A program made the position numbers and the translations under genes. From contig NZ_CP108100.1 in NCBI RefSeq assembly GCF_036195045.1, positions 3,906,001-3,970,000 on the forward strand: a stretch of DNA of 64,000 nt, read 5' to 3'. Positions 34,103 to 45,872 of this stretch are shown piece after piece; within the stretch, counting starts at the first letter, position 1, and every line of letters begins with the position of its first letter. Source of the stretch: Streptomyces sp. NBC_00236 (lineage in GTDB: Bacteria > Actinomycetota > Actinomycetes > Streptomycetales > Streptomycetaceae). The notes under the pieces are model-generated. The model did no database searches, had not been told where the DNA came from, and was given only the letters and a program-made list of their open reading frames with translations.

Positions 34103-34612
34103 TTGAGGCAGTCCAGGGAAGGTGCGTTCCGCGAGTTCGCGGAGGCCCGGATGGGCCATCTGTTCCGTTCGGCGTGCCTGCTGACCGGCGGGGACACGCA
34201 TCTCGCCGAGGATCTCGTTCAGGAGACGCTCGGCCGGATGTATGTGGTCTGGGGGCGTACGTCGCGCCTCGGGAACCCTGCGGCGTATGCGCAGACCGTG
34301 CTGGTGCGCTGCTATCTCGGACACCGGCGGCGCAGATCGGCGGGGGAACGGCCGAGCGGCGAACTGCCGGACCGGCCGGGCGAGTCGGCGGGCGACGCCT
34401 CCTTGCGGATGACGCTCCTCGACGCACTGCGCGAGCTGCCGCCCAAGGACCGGGCGGTGATCGTGCTGCGTTACTGGGAGGACCGGTCGGTGTCGGAGAC
34501 CGCGGACGCGCTGCACGTCAGCTCGGCTGCGGTACGCACCCGGAGCACCCGGGCGCTCGCCCGGCTGCGTGAGCGACTCGGCGGCAGCATCGGCGAGCTG
34601 GCCGCGCTCTGA
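34103..34612 (+). CDS. SigE-family ECF RNA polymerase sigma factor
   Basis: 169 residues from TTG, preceded by GAGGGGGTGA. Region 2 reads FREFAEARMGHLFRSACLLTGGDTHLAEDLVQETL. Region 4 reads LRELPPKDRAVIVLRYWEDRSVSETADALHVSSAAVRTRSTRALARL. This is the SACLLTGD/SigE-like group of actinomycete ECF sigmas. The next gene on the same strand encodes a membrane protein with a short cytoplasmic N-terminus, the usual place for an anti-sigma or partner. A 40-base pyrimidine tract separates the two. Confidence 0.93.
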   Translation: MRQSREGAFREFAEARMGHLFRSACLLTGGDTHLAEDLVQETLGRMYVVWGRTSRLGNPAAYAQTVLVRCYLGHRRRRSAGERPSGELPDRPGESAGDASLRMTLLDALRELPPKDRAVIVLRYWEDRSVSETADALHVSSAAVRTRSTRALARLRERLGGSIGELAAL

Positions 34613-34650
34613 GTCTTCTTTTTCTTCTTTCTTGTTCCTCTTTTTTCCAC
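34613..34650 (+). other. Polypyrimidine tract between sigma factor and partner gene
   Basis: Almost every base from the sigma stop to CCAC is T or C (one G), with T-runs of five and six. This is very unusual in such G+C-rich DNA. No hairpin precedes it, so it is not an ordinary terminator. It could lower readthrough or bind a factor. Confidence 0.5.
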
Positions 34651-34675
34651 AGGTGTGGGGACGGTGGTGATCGGC

Positions 34676-35911
34676 ATGCTCGAAAACGGTGGCAGGAAGG
34701 ACCGGGAGTCCTTCGAGGACGGTCTCGGCGCGGCGATGAAGCAGGCGGGGGAGGAGTTCTCCGTGGCGGGACGGCCGCTGCTGGACGGTGGGGTCGCGCG
34801 CGGCCGGCGCCGGACGGTACTGCGCCGCAGCGCCGCGGTGACCGGGAGCGTGGCGGCTCTGGCGGTGATCGGGCTCGGCGGATCGTTCGTCACGGGGGGC
34901 ATCGGCTCCTCGCAGAACGCCGGTGAGGTCGGGGGGGCGTCCGCGGAGCTCTCCCCGGTGGCCCGGACACTCGCGGCTCTGCTGCCGGAAGGGCAGCTCA
35001 GCGAAGAGCCGGTCAGTGGGGTCGGCGCCACGGACGACCGGAAGAGCGCGCATCCGTCCGCCGCCTCCGTCGTGTACGACGACGGCCACGGCAAGGCCGC
35101 CCTGTCGGTGGCGCTGAGCCGGCAGAGCCCCGGCCGTCCGGACGAGGGCGAGCTCTCCTGCCCGGACAGCCACCTGACCACGTTCGAGGCCTGCACCGCC
35201 ACGAAGCTGAAGGACGGCTCGCGCCTCGTGCTGTTCAAGGGCTGGGAGTACCCGGACCGCCGTGAGGACACCAAGCGGTGGTACGCGGACCTGCTGACGC
35301 CCGAGGGCTACCGGATCTCGGTGTCCGAATGGAACGCGCCCGCCGAGAAGGGCGCCCCGGTCAGCCGTTCCACCCCACCGCTGTCCCTGGACCTGATGAA
35401 GGAACTGGTCGGCGCCGAGGAGTGGCGCCCGATCATCGCGTCCCTTCCCGAGCCTGAGAAGCAGGCGCCCGAGCAGCCGGCCCCGCGAGGGCTGAGCGGT
35501 GCCGTGATCGTGGACCGGCTGACCGCGCAGCTCCCCGACGGTCTGACGGTGAAGGCGTCCGGGAAGCAGGAGACGGAGTACGCGTACCTGGTGGTGGACG
35601 ACGGCCGGGGCGAGAGCTTCGTGCAGATCAACGTGCAGCCGGACATGTCCGACGTCGAAGGCGACCTGTTCGGTGCCGGCACGGAGGTCCTGCCGGACGG
35701 CACGAAGGTCGTCACCCATGAAGGACCGGGCGAGAAGGGCGGCGCCGGCGTGAAGATGAGGCAGGCCGACGCGATGCGCCCCGACGGATTCCGGGTGGTG
35801 ATCTCCGCGTTCAACACGGCGAACCAGAACGAGGCCGCGACCCGTGCGGAGCCCGCGCTGACCCTGGCCCAGCTCCGGAAGATCGCCACGAGCAAGGTGT
35901 GGCTGAAGTAG
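34676..35911 (+). CDS. Single-pass membrane protein downstream of the ECF sigma gene
   Basis: 411 residues from ATG; a GTG seven codons earlier is an alternative. A cytoplasmic head of about 60 residues (MLENGGRKDRESFEDGL, basic GRRRTVLRR) is followed by one membrane helix (SAAVTGSVAALAVIGLGGSFV) and a large exported domain with many charged residues. The layout resembles SigE-family anti-sigma/partner proteins of Streptomyces, but no zinc-binding HxxxCxxC anti-sigma motif is present. The partner role is inferred from position only. Confidence 0.7.
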   Translation: MLENGGRKDRESFEDGLGAAMKQAGEEFSVAGRPLLDGGVARGRRRTVLRRSAAVTGSVAALAVIGLGGSFVTGGIGSSQNAGEVGGASAELSPVARTLAALLPEGQLSEEPVSGVGATDDRKSAHPSAASVVYDDGHGKAALSVALSRQSPGRPDEGELSCPDSHLTTFEACTATKLKDGSRLVLFKGWEYPDRREDTKRWYADLLTPEGYRISVSEWNAPAEKGAPVSRSTPPLSLDLMKELVGAEEWRPIIASLPEPEKQAPEQPAPRGLSGAVIVDRLTAQLPDGLTVKASGKQETEYAYLVVDDGRGESFVQINVQPDMSDVEGDLFGAGTEVLPDGTKVVTHEGPGEKGGAGVKMRQADAMRPDGFRVVISAFNTANQNEAATRAEPALTLAQLRKIATSKVWLK

Positions 35912-35940
35912 TTCCGACCCCCGGCGGACGGGCCACCGAC

Positions 35941-35975
35941 GAACGGCCCACCGGCACAGGGCCGGTGGGCCGTTC
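35941..35975. terminator. Terminator after the sigma/partner operon
   Basis: Perfect 15-bp stem GAACGGCCCACCGGC / GCCGGTGGGCCGTTC with a five-base loop, between convergent genes. Confidence 0.75.
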
Positions 35976-36025
35976 GGGCAGGCATGCACCGCGCCCGGTG
36001 TGTCCGCGCGGCGCGCGGGCCCTGT

Positions 36026-36448
36026 CTACCGGGTGGCGAGGCGCTCCAGGAGAGTGGCGCTGCGGGCCAGCAACGTCCGTTCCTCGTCCGTGAGTTCGGC
36101 CTCGATGGCCTGCGCGAGCCAGCCGGCTCTGCGGCCGCGCTCCGCTTCGAGCGCGGCCCGGCCGGCGTCCGACAGCTCCACCAGCGACTTCCGGCCGTCC
36201 GTGGGGTGCGCCCGGCGCGTGATCAGGTTCTGCTCCATGAGCAGTCCGACCGCCCGGGCCATCGACTGGGGGCGTACGCGCTGGTCGGCGGCGAGGTCGC
36301 TGGTGGTCATGGCGCCGTCGCGGTCGAGCGTGCCGAGCACGGCCACCTGTCCCAGCGGGATGCGGTCCTCGTGCTTGACGCGTCGGGTGAGCTTGCCCAT
36401 CGCCGTCCGCAGTTCGGCGGCGACGGCGGCGGCTTCCGGGGTGGGCAT
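36026..36448 (-). CDS. MarR-family regulator
   Basis: 140 residues. Winged-helix core: IPLGQVAVLGTLDRDGAMTTSDLAADQRVRPQSMARAVGLLMEQNLI, then the wing RRAHPTDGRKSLVELSDAG, with C-terminal dimerisation helices. It is divergent from the enolase gene, and an inverted repeat in the shared region is its probable operator. Enolase is an unusual MarR target, so the pair may be condition-specific. Confidence 0.9.
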   Translation of the reverse strand: MPTPEAAAVAAELRTAMGKLTRRVKHEDRIPLGQVAVLGTLDRDGAMTTSDLAADQRVRPQSMARAVGLLMEQNLITRRAHPTDGRKSLVELSDAGRAALEAERGRRAGWLAQAIEAELTDEERTLLARSATLLERLATR

Positions 36449-36494
36449 AGGGCACTTTACCCCGCTGGTCAGCAGAGCCGTGCAACTGAACTAC

Positions 36495-36533
36495 ACAGCA
36501 ATACTGAACAGCCAAACTGAGCAGCATTGCTGT
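36495..36533. promoter_or_regulatory. Inverted repeat between MarR and enolase genes
   Basis: ACAGCAAT (36495-36502) and ATTGCTGT (36526-36533) are exact 8-bp arms, 23 bases apart. CTGAACAGCC and CTGAGCAGC near-repeats lie between them. The region is A+T-richer than its surroundings, as a promoter would be. Confidence 0.5.
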
Positions 36534-36544
36534 AGTGTTTGTGA

Positions 36545-37918
<1,374 letters not shown>

Positions 37919-37955
37919 CCGGCCGCACGGGGCTGCGCCGCGCCGCCCACACGCC

Positions 37956-38375
37956 TCAGGCTCCCGACGGCGCCGGAGCGGCGTTCAGTGTCCTCTGCAT
38001 GACGAGTGCACCCTGCTCGGCCATCTCACCGATGGGGCCGGCCAGTTCGCCGGGCGTCACGTCGATCGTCCAGACGAACCGGCTGCGCCCTTCGGTGTCG
38101 GCGGACACCTGCATGGTGGCGTGATGGTGCCTCGGCGCCAGCGAGCCGCCGACCACCGCGTACGCCACCCGGCGGGCCTCCTCGTCGATGTCGACGATCA
38201 GTTCGTGCACGACGGCACCGTTCGCGAAGGTGACGATCCTGATGTCCTCCTCCATACGGGTGTCCGTGACGAAGCCCGGCGCCAGACGCCTGGGTACGGC
38301 GCCGACGTCGCGCAGGGCCTCCCAGACGTTCTCGGGGGCGTTGTCGATCAGGAATTCCTTGCGGATGTGCGCCAT
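37956..38375 (-). CDS. SRPBCC (START/AHSA1-like) domain protein
   Basis: 139 residues, GGAG upstream of ATG. The helix-grip fold shows as HIRKEFLIDNAPENVWEALRDVG at the start, central strands RIVTFANGAVVHELIVDIDEEARRVAYAV, and the long C-terminal helix GPIGEMAEQGALVMQRTL. Such domains bind hydrophobic ligands; the ligand is unknown. It is divergent from the AraC gene, which is the likely regulator. Confidence 0.85.
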   Translation of the reverse strand: MAHIRKEFLIDNAPENVWEALRDVGAVPRRLAPGFVTDTRMEEDIRIVTFANGAVVHELIVDIDEEARRVAYAVVGGSLAPRHHHATMQVSADTEGRSRFVWTIDVTPGELAGPIGEMAEQGALVMQRTLNAAPAPSGA

Positions 38376-38525
38376 GTGGTCTTCTCCAGTCGGGTGACCG
38401 CCCGGGCGCCGGTGGTGGCGGGGCAGCTCGAACAGCGATGCGCCCAGCCTGCTCGTCCGGCCCGGTCCCGGTCTTGAAGATTCTTGCGCGGGGCGACTGT
38501 CCGACCCGCGGCGTAGCGTTCAGGT

Positions 38526-39347
38526 GTGCTCACCTTCACCGACCTCGCCGCCCGGCCGGGGTTCCGCATCACCGCGGTGAACTGCCGGGACGACCACACC
38601 CGCTGGTCACCGGCCGAGGTGCGCGAGGACTACCGCGTGGTGCTCGTGCGCCGGGGGAGGTTCCGCAGGCGGACGGCCGGCACCCCGGCCGACGTCGACC
38701 GGACGATGGCCTATCTCGGCGTCCCGGGCGAGGAGGAGCACTTCGCGCACCCGGCCGGCGGGGGCGACGTGTGCACCTCGATCAGCCTGACGCCCGCCCT
38801 GTGGCGGGTCGTGGCGGGTGAGGACGCGGGCCCGGTCCGGCAGAGCGTGTACGTGGGCGCCCGCCTCGACCTGGCCCACCGCCGCGTCCTCGCGTCCGCC
38901 CGGACGGGCGATGTGGACCATGCGGTGACCGAGGACCTCCTCGGCCTGCTCTCCGTCACCGTCGGCCAGGCCGTCGACGGGACCGTCCCGGCAGGGGACC
39001 GTCCCGGCCGGGACGATGCGAGGCTCGTCGCCGCGGCCCGGCACGCGATCGGTGTGGCCCACCCCGCATCGGAGGGGCTGCTGCCGCTCGCGGAGCTCCT
39101 CGGCGTCTCGCCGTACCGCCTGAGCCGCTCCTTCAGCCGCGAACTGGGCGTCTCCCTGACCCGCTACCGCAACCGGGTCCGTGTCGGCCGGACCCTCGAC
39201 CGGCTGGACGCGGGCGAGGACAGTCTCGCCGTCCTCGCCGCCGACCTGGGCTTCTCCGACCAGGCGCATCTCTGCCGGACCATGCGTCAGTACCTCGGCC
39301 ACACGCCGACGGCGCTGCGGCGGCTCCTCGCCCCGCGGTCATCCTGA
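38526..39347 (+). CDS. AraC-family transcriptional regulator
   Basis: 273 residues from GTG (LTFTDLAARPGFRITAVNC). The N-terminal sensor domain is followed by the C-terminal double HTH (about 175-265): GLLPLAELLGVSPYRLSRSFSRELGVSLTRYRNRVRV and LAVLAADLGFSDQAHLCRTMRQYLGHTPTALRRLL. It is divergent from the SRPBCC gene, so a one-target local regulator is likely. Confidence 0.9.
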   Translation: MLTFTDLAARPGFRITAVNCRDDHTRWSPAEVREDYRVVLVRRGRFRRRTAGTPADVDRTMAYLGVPGEEEHFAHPAGGGDVCTSISLTPALWRVVAGEDAGPVRQSVYVGARLDLAHRRVLASARTGDVDHAVTEDLLGLLSVTVGQAVDGTVPAGDRPGRDDARLVAAARHAIGVAHPASEGLLPLAELLGVSPYRLSRSFSRELGVSLTRYRNRVRVGRTLDRLDAGEDSLAVLAADLGFSDQAHLCRTMRQYLGHTPTALRRLLAPRSS

Positions 39348-39352
39348 CGGGG

Positions 39353-40129
39353 TCACCGCACGGGGAAGCCGAAGGCGTACCCCTGCTCCCTCAGCCAGGG
39401 CAGGACCTGGCCCAGAGCGGCCAGCGTCTGGGAGCGGTCTCCTCCCGCGTCGTGGAAGAGGACGGTCGGACCGTTGGAGATCTCGCTCTTGACGGTGGCG
39501 ACCATGGTGTCCACGCCGGGACGCTCGAAGTCCTTGGTGTCGACGTTCCAGCCCAGCGGCCGCATCCCGTGGGACGCGGCGAGCTTCCGGCTGTACGGGG
39601 TGAACGCGCCGCCCGGGGCCCGGTAGTACTGCGGCCGGACACCTCCGGACGCCTTGATGATCATGCGTTCGGCATCCAGGATCTGCTGGGACTGGTAGGC
39701 CTCGGACTTGGTGTCCATCGCGGTGTCGTGCGAGACGGTGTGGTTGCACAGCCGGTGCCCGTCCGCCACGACCTTCTTGACGAGGTCCGGGTACGCCTGG
39801 GCCTGCGTGCCGACCATGCAGAACGTGGCCTTCACCCCGCTGTCCTTGAGCAGTTGCAGCACCTGCGGCGTCCAGTTCGGGTCCGGTCCGTCGTCGATGG
39901 TGATGTTGACGCCCTTGGCGCCGCGGTCCGAGGCGTGCGCGATGTCCGCCGCCACCGCGGTCACCCGCTCCTGCGGCTTGGCCTCCGGCGAGGAGATACC
40001 TGCCCGGGGCCCCGCCGCCGCGGTGCCGGCCTGCGCCGTCCACACGGAGGCACCGGCGGCCAACGCGGTCACCCCGAGCGCCGCCGCGAGAAGCCGGACA
40101 TGCCATGCCCTGCCCTTGTGCTTCGCCAT
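39353..40129 (-). CDS. Secreted polysaccharide deacetylase (CE4)
   Basis: 258 residues from ATG (MAKHKGRAWHVRLLAAALG), GGCGGGCGGA upstream. A signal peptide to about 35 is followed by the NodB domain. The catalytic base and metal ligands are in NITIDDGPDPN (Asp-Asp), HTVSHD (His-x3-His), the RAPGGAF substrate groove and VLFHDAGGDRSQT. CE4 enzymes remove N- or O-acetyl groups from chitin, peptidoglycan or xylan. A second CE4 gene lies at 44933-45706; the two share the NHTxxH and HDxGGDRSQT patterns. The next gene upstream is unrelated. Confidence 0.92.
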   Translation of the reverse strand: MAKHKGRAWHVRLLAAALGVTALAAGASVWTAQAGTAAAGPRAGISSPEAKPQERVTAVAADIAHASDRGAKGVNITIDDGPDPNWTPQVLQLLKDSGVKATFCMVGTQAQAYPDLVKKVVADGHRLCNHTVSHDTAMDTKSEAYQSQQILDAERMIIKASGGVRPQYYRAPGGAFTPYSRKLAASHGMRPLGWNVDTKDFERPGVDTMVATVKSEISNGPTVLFHDAGGDRSQTLAALGQVLPWLREQGYAFGFPVR

Positions 40130-40286
40130 GTCCGCCCGCCCCTTTGTCCGCTCCACCGATGCCGTGCGCCCATCAAGACACACGAACACCCCCGCAGGCT
40201 GCCTCGGTTACCGTTTGCGGACAAACCTGCAGGCGGGTGGCGACAAAGGCAGGGATTCCGCGACCGGTTCGGGGTGGGCGGACACG

Positions 40287-40324
40287 TCCGAGGCCCGGCA
40301 CCGGGGAAGGTGCCGGGCCTCGGA
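40287..40324. terminator. Strong terminator hairpin
   Basis: Perfect 16-bp stem TCCGAGGCCCGGCACC / GGTGCCGGGCCTCGGA, loop GGGGAA. It lies between the leftward SMP-30-like gene and the leftward deacetylase gene and would isolate them. The rest of 40130-40561 shows no gene. Confidence 0.8.
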
Positions 40325-40561
40325 CGGCCGCGCCGGCCGGTTCCGCCGAGGTGATCGTATGGCCAGGTCAGCGGCCCGTCATCACCACTTCTTCACGCGC
40401 TTCGGCCGAAGCCGGAGAAGCGGTACGGACACACGAGACGAACGGGTGCAGTTGCCTTCACCGCCCCGTCCTTCCTCGCGAGGAACGCCACATGTTCATG
40501 GCGGGCGCGGTGCCTGCGGGACCCTACGGCCGGGCCGGCCGTCCGGCCGAGGGACCGGCTC

Positions 40562-41533
40562 TCACCGGCGCGAACTCAGGCGGGCCTGCAGCAGGTTGGG
40601 GTCGACGGTCGTGTAGGCGGCGCTGAGCACGTACACGTCGTCGTGGCGCAGCGCGATGGAGGTGGGGCCCTGGAGTCCGTCGGCTCCGTCGAGGAGGGGG
40701 GTGCTGGTGCCGTCGGGGCGGATGCGCACGACCTGGTTCGGGCCGTTGAGTGCGGCGAGGACCTCGTCGCCGCGGCCGGTGAAGGCGAAGTCGTCGATGC
40801 CGACGAGGCCGGACGCCTTGACCTGCGGCGTGCCCGCACGGTTGCCGGGGCGGACCGGGATGCGAAGGAGCGTGCCCCGGTCCAGGTTGCTCACCCACAG
40901 CGCACCGTTGTGCAACTTCGCGCCGTTGACGCCGAGGAAGCCCGTCGAGGCGAGTTCGGGCGCCGTGGACCATGCGGTGGGCGTGCCGCCGGTGGTGGGC
41001 ACGGTCCACACGGTGCCGAGGACGGAGTCGGTGATGTAGAGCCGCCTGCTCCGCTCGTCCAGGGCGAGCCCGTTGGGCAGGCCGTCGGCGGGCAGTGCGG
41101 CGATGCGGCGGGGATCCTGCCCGGGGCGCAGCCGCCACAGGCCCGTCAGGTCGGAGGTGCCGGTGGCGTACAGCACGTACACGGTGCCGTCAGCGGCGCG
41201 GACGATGCCGGTGGTCAGGGCGAATCCGAGGACGGGCGTGTGGGCTCCGTCGTCGGCGGGCGCGGGCAGCGTCGCCAGGACGCGGGTCGCGCCGCCGCGG
41301 GTGAGGTGGGCGACCTGGTGGGCGCCGGCGAAGGTGACGTACGCCGAGCCGTCGGGCAGCAGGGCGACGTTCTCCGGCAGCTGACCCGCGTTCTGGTCGA
41401 AGTGGGCGGCGATCCGGACATCGGTCAGCTGCCCGGCCCTTCCGGGTGCCGCACCGGCCGGTACGGCGGTGGTGAGGGCCGCGGCGGCCGCGAGGAAGAG
41501 CGACACGGTGGTCATGAGGGTTCGCTTGGACAT
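40562..41533 (-). CDS. Secreted SMP-30/gluconolactonase-like beta-propeller protein
   Basis: 323 residues from ATG, AAGGAACC upstream. The signal peptide (MSKRTLMTTVSLFLAAAAAL) is cut near AGAA. Six repeating blades carry LPDGSAYVTFAG, AADGTVYVLYATG, LPNGLALDERSRRLYITDS and LWVSNLDRGTLLRIPV patterns. Related propellers hydrolyse sugar lactones or bind ligands, but the catalytic metal residues cannot be assigned confidently here. It is downstream of and on the same strand as the XRE regulator, with 82 bases between, so the regulator may control it. Confidence 0.8.
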   Translation of the reverse strand: MSKRTLMTTVSLFLAAAAALTTAVPAGAAPGRAGQLTDVRIAAHFDQNAGQLPENVALLPDGSAYVTFAGAHQVAHLTRGGATRVLATLPAPADDGAHTPVLGFALTTGIVRAADGTVYVLYATGTSDLTGLWRLRPGQDPRRIAALPADGLPNGLALDERSRRLYITDSVLGTVWTVPTTGGTPTAWSTAPELASTGFLGVNGAKLHNGALWVSNLDRGTLLRIPVRPGNRAGTPQVKASGLVGIDDFAFTGRGDEVLAALNGPNQVVRIRPDGTSTPLLDGADGLQGPTSIALRHDDVYVLSAAYTTVDPNLLQARLSSRR

Positions 41534-41615
41534 GGTTCCTTCTTCGTTTTCGGGCATGCGGCAGCCGCGGTGCGGCGCCGAAGCCACAGGGGTGCCCGGA
41601 GGGGCGGGGGAGGAT

Positions 41616-42521
41616 TCAGCCGGTGATGCGCGGGCCGGTGTCGTGCAGCGGCCGAGCCGCCGTCTCCTGCGGCGCGACGGCGTGGGCGAGCAGGGCCAGG
41701 GCGGCCGCGGACGGTGATCCGGGGGCGGCCGTGGCCACGACCAGGGCCGGCCCGTCGCCCTGGGGGCTCTGCAGGGTCTGCTGGGTGACGGTGAGCGTCC
41801 CGACCAGCGGGTGGCGCATCTCGTAGTCGGCGGTGTCGCAGGCCAGGATCCGGTGGTCCGCCCACATGGTCGCGAACTCCCGGCTGTGCATGGTCAGTTC
41901 GCCGATCAGCCCGGCCAGCAGCGGATCGTCGGGGTGCCGTCCTGCGGTCAGCCGGAGGTTGCCCACCACGGCCCTGGCCTTGGCGGGCCAGTCGGCGTAC
42001 AGATCACGGGTATGGGCGTCGAGGAACACCGCCCTGGCCATGTTGGGCCGCCGGCCCGGTTCGTCGGGGCCGGTCCGGTCGAGATGGCCGGCGAACAGCG
42101 CGTGCCCCTGCCGGTTCCAGGCCAGGACGTCGCTGCGGCGCCCCAGGACGATGGCGGGTGTCCCGTCGATGGCGGCCAGCAGGGCCCGGGTAGCCTCGCT
42201 GATGCGTTCGACCCTCGGCCGGCCTGCCTGCCTGCCCCGTCTGGGGGCGCGGGCCAGGGCGTGCAGGTGGGCGCGTTCCGCACCGTCCAGCCGCAGCGCA
42301 CCGGCGAGGGCGTCGAGTACCTCGGGGGAGGCGTTGTGCGACTGGCCCTGCTCCAGCCGCGCGTAGTAGGGAGCGCTGATGCCGGCGAGCATCGCGAGCT
42401 CCTCCCGCCGCAGTCCCGGCACCCGGCGCCGCTCACCGTACGTCTTCAGTCCGACGTCCTCGGGCCGCAGTTGGCCCCTGCGCACCTGGAGGAAGTCGGC
42501 GAGTTGCCCGTGCTTCTTCAT
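41616..42521 (-). CDS. XRE regulator with MmyB-like ligand domain
   Basis: 301 residues from ATG (MKKHGQLADFLQVRRGQL). The HTH lies at about 10-75: RPEDVGLKTYGERRRVPGLRREELAMLAGISAPYYARLEQGQ. The MmyB-like PAS domain (about 105-270) has GTPAIVLGRRSDVLAWNRQGHALF, RAVFLDAHTRDLYADWPAKARAVVGNLRL and MRHPLVGTLTVTQQTL. The ligand of MmyB-type domains is thought to be a fatty-acid-like molecule. Probable targets are itself and the downstream SMP-30-like gene. This type commonly represses adjacent oxidoreductase or hydrolase genes. Confidence 0.9.
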   Translation of the reverse strand: MKKHGQLADFLQVRRGQLRPEDVGLKTYGERRRVPGLRREELAMLAGISAPYYARLEQGQSHNASPEVLDALAGALRLDGAERAHLHALARAPRRGRQAGRPRVERISEATRALLAAIDGTPAIVLGRRSDVLAWNRQGHALFAGHLDRTGPDEPGRRPNMARAVFLDAHTRDLYADWPAKARAVVGNLRLTAGRHPDDPLLAGLIGELTMHSREFATMWADHRILACDTADYEMRHPLVGTLTVTQQTLQSPQGDGPALVVATAAPGSPSAAALALLAHAVAPQETAARPLHDTGPRITG

Positions 42522-43031
42522 GTGACCGAGTATGCGCACCCTCGGCGTTCGCCGCCTCACCCTGCCGGGGTACGGATCCGCGGGGTGCGTCACGGCAGCC
42601 GAAGGGCCGTACGCGCCGGCCCGTTCAGTCCTGCGGGTCCGGCCACGGCCTGCGCCCGGGCCCGGCCGGGTGGTCCCCGTCACGCCCATGACCACGGAGT
42701 AGAGGCTGGTCTCGGCGGCGATGAGGAGCCGGTTGCGCTCGGCCCCGCCCCCGGAGATGTTGGCCACCGCTACTCCAGCACTCCCTTGAGCAGTCGGCTC
42801 TCGATCCTGCCCGGGGTCCGGTCGCTCGGCTGCCCACTTGCCGTACCGGGTTCCATGCAATGCAAGACACCAGTCGGGAGGGGCCGCTTCCGCGGCTGCC
42901 CGCGGCCGTGAGATCTCGGCAACTCCCGCGCAATGAAATGCGGCGGAAACATCCGGGTCCCTCCGACGAAACGCGCACCGGTCACGCTCTCAGTCGCCCG
43001 CACCGCACGCGCCCCGAGGAGGGACTCCCCC
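42522..43031. promoter_or_regulatory. Divergent region between XRE regulator and amt; possible weak GlnR half-sites
   Basis: No gene is supported in these 510 bases. GAAAT-N6-GAAAC at 42935-42950 resembles half of a GlnR box (GTnAC/GAAAC half-sites with six-base spacers), about 80 bases before the amt start. The match is partial and the call weak. Confidence 0.3.
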
Positions 43032-44692
<1,661 letters not shown>

Positions 44693-44712
44693 GGCCGACC
44701 CGCCACCGGCCG

Positions 44713-44835
44713 TCAGGCCGGCCGGTCCGCGGCGGTGGCCGGCTGGACCGTGGCCGGCAGCAGGGCTCCGGCCGGCAGGGCCACGCACCGGCCACCGGTA
44801 CGGGGCATGCGCGGCCGTAAGAGGTGCTCTCTCAT
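44713..44835 (-). CDS. Candidate 40-residue peptide containing a TTA codon
   Basis: A short frame starting MREHLLRPRMPRTGGRC, with AGGAG six bases before the ATG and G/C-rich third positions. The sixth codon is TTA (Leu), which in Streptomyces needs the bldA tRNA. The peptide is Arg/Pro-rich at the start and Ala/Pro-rich later. It lies between the PII gene and a terminator-like hairpin on the opposite strand to amt-glnK. No family is recognised. It could equally be a chance frame; the ribosome site is the main support. Confidence 0.35.
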   Translation of the reverse strand: MREHLLRPRMPRTGGRCVALPAGALLPATVQPATAADRPA

Positions 44836-44882
44836 GCGGAACTCCTGAAGAGGGGGAGGCGGGACGGGACTTACGGTCCTCT

Positions 44883-44924
44883 GTTCGGATCAGGCCGGAC
44901 CCCGAGGCCCGCCCTGATCCGAAC
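44883..44924. terminator. Terminator of the second deacetylase gene
   Basis: Perfect 12-bp stem GTTCGGATCAGG / CCTGATCCGAAC around an 18-base loop, nine bases past the stop of the leftward deacetylase. Confidence 0.65.
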
Positions 44925-44932
44925 GAGCGGCC

Positions 44933-45706
44933 CTACGCGCGCCGGGCCGGGCGATCGAAGCGCCAGCCCTGCGACCTGAGTTCCGGCACGATGCGGTCGA
45001 CGGCCGCGACCGTCTGGCTGCGGTCTCCTCCGCCGTCGTGCATCAGGACCACGGCGCCGGGCGTGATCCCCTCGTTGATCCGGCGGACCAGTTCGTCGGT
45101 GCCCGGCGGCTCCCAGTCGCCGATCGCCAGGCGCCAGCCCAGCGGCTGCATCCCCAGGCTGCGCGCCACGTCCGGGCTTCCGCCCCAACTACCGTACGGA
45201 GCACGGAAATAGGGGATCCGCACGCCGGGCACGGCCCGCCGGATCTCGGCGTTGGTCCGTTCCAGGTCGGCCCGGATCAGCTCCGGCATCCAGGTGGCCA
45301 GGTCCTCGTGGCGCATGGTGTGGTTGCACAGCGTGTGGCCGCCCGCGACGATCGCGCGCACCAGCTCCGGGTGCTCCCTGACGTGGTCGCCCCACAGGCA
45401 GAACACCGCCTTGACATGGTGCTTGCGCAGCACCTTCAACAGCTGCGGGGTGTCGGTGGGGTTCGGCCCGTCGTCGAAGGTCAGGGCGAGCGTTCTGCCC
45501 CCGTGCCGGGTGGAGTCGACGATGCCGGTGCCGGTCCGGCCGCCCTGATCGGCCTGGGCGACGCCGGTGGCCGCCGACGCGCCGAGGCACAGCAAGCCCG
45601 CCGTCAGCAGGGGCGTCACGCGCCGGCCCGGGCCTCGGCGCAGCCGGAAGCGCCGACCGCCGGAGGCGGAGGCGGAGGTGTGGGCACTGCTCCGGGCCGT
45701 GGTCAA
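44933..45706 (-). CDS. Secreted polysaccharide deacetylase (CE4), second copy
   Basis: 257 residues from a TTG start; no ATG or GTG suits, and a promoter lies about 100 bases upstream. The long basic n-region (GGRRFRLRRGPGRR) and hydrophobic stretch (VTPLLTAGLLCLGASAATG) form a signal peptide. The NodB domain has LALTFDDGPNPTDT (Asp-Asp), HTMRHEDL (His-x3-His), FRAPYGSWG and VVLMHDGGGDRSQTV. The acid and metal residues are intact. The likely substrate is peptidoglycan, chitin or xylan. The start is uncertain; the domain call is firm. Confidence 0.88.
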   Translation of the reverse strand: MTTARSSAHTSASASGGRRFRLRRGPGRRVTPLLTAGLLCLGASAATGVAQADQGGRTGTGIVDSTRHGGRTLALTFDDGPNPTDTPQLLKVLRKHHVKAVFCLWGDHVREHPELVRAIVAGGHTLCNHTMRHEDLATWMPELIRADLERTNAEIRRAVPGVRIPYFRAPYGSWGGSPDVARSLGMQPLGWRLAIGDWEPPGTDELVRRINEGITPGAVVLMHDGGGDRSQTVAAVDRIVPELRSQGWRFDRPARRA

Positions 45707-45812
45707 TGCGGGGCCTCGATTCCGTGTACCGGCGGAGCGATCCGTACGGCCGAAGGCCCCGCGCTCACCGCCGTATCGAATGTTTCGAGATTTCTCACGA
45801 ACGATCGGGGAG

Positions 45813-45841
45813 AACGTAGGGAGGTTTCCCGTCCTCGTCAA
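45813..45841 (-). promoter_or_regulatory. SigA-like promoter for the second deacetylase
   Basis: On the minus strand TTGACG (45841-45836) and TACGTT (45818-45813) are 17 bases apart. This matches the housekeeping TTGACA-17-TATAAT layout at most key positions. Transcription should begin near 45806. Confidence 0.5.
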
Positions 45842-45872
45842 GAGGGCCCCAACCTCGGCCCCCGGTCCTCGA

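Noticed and set aside
42625..42860. N-terminal extension of the MmyB-type regulator
   Set aside because: The longer frame is in register, but the HTH protein begins normally at MKKHGQLADF and the extra sequence has no family features.
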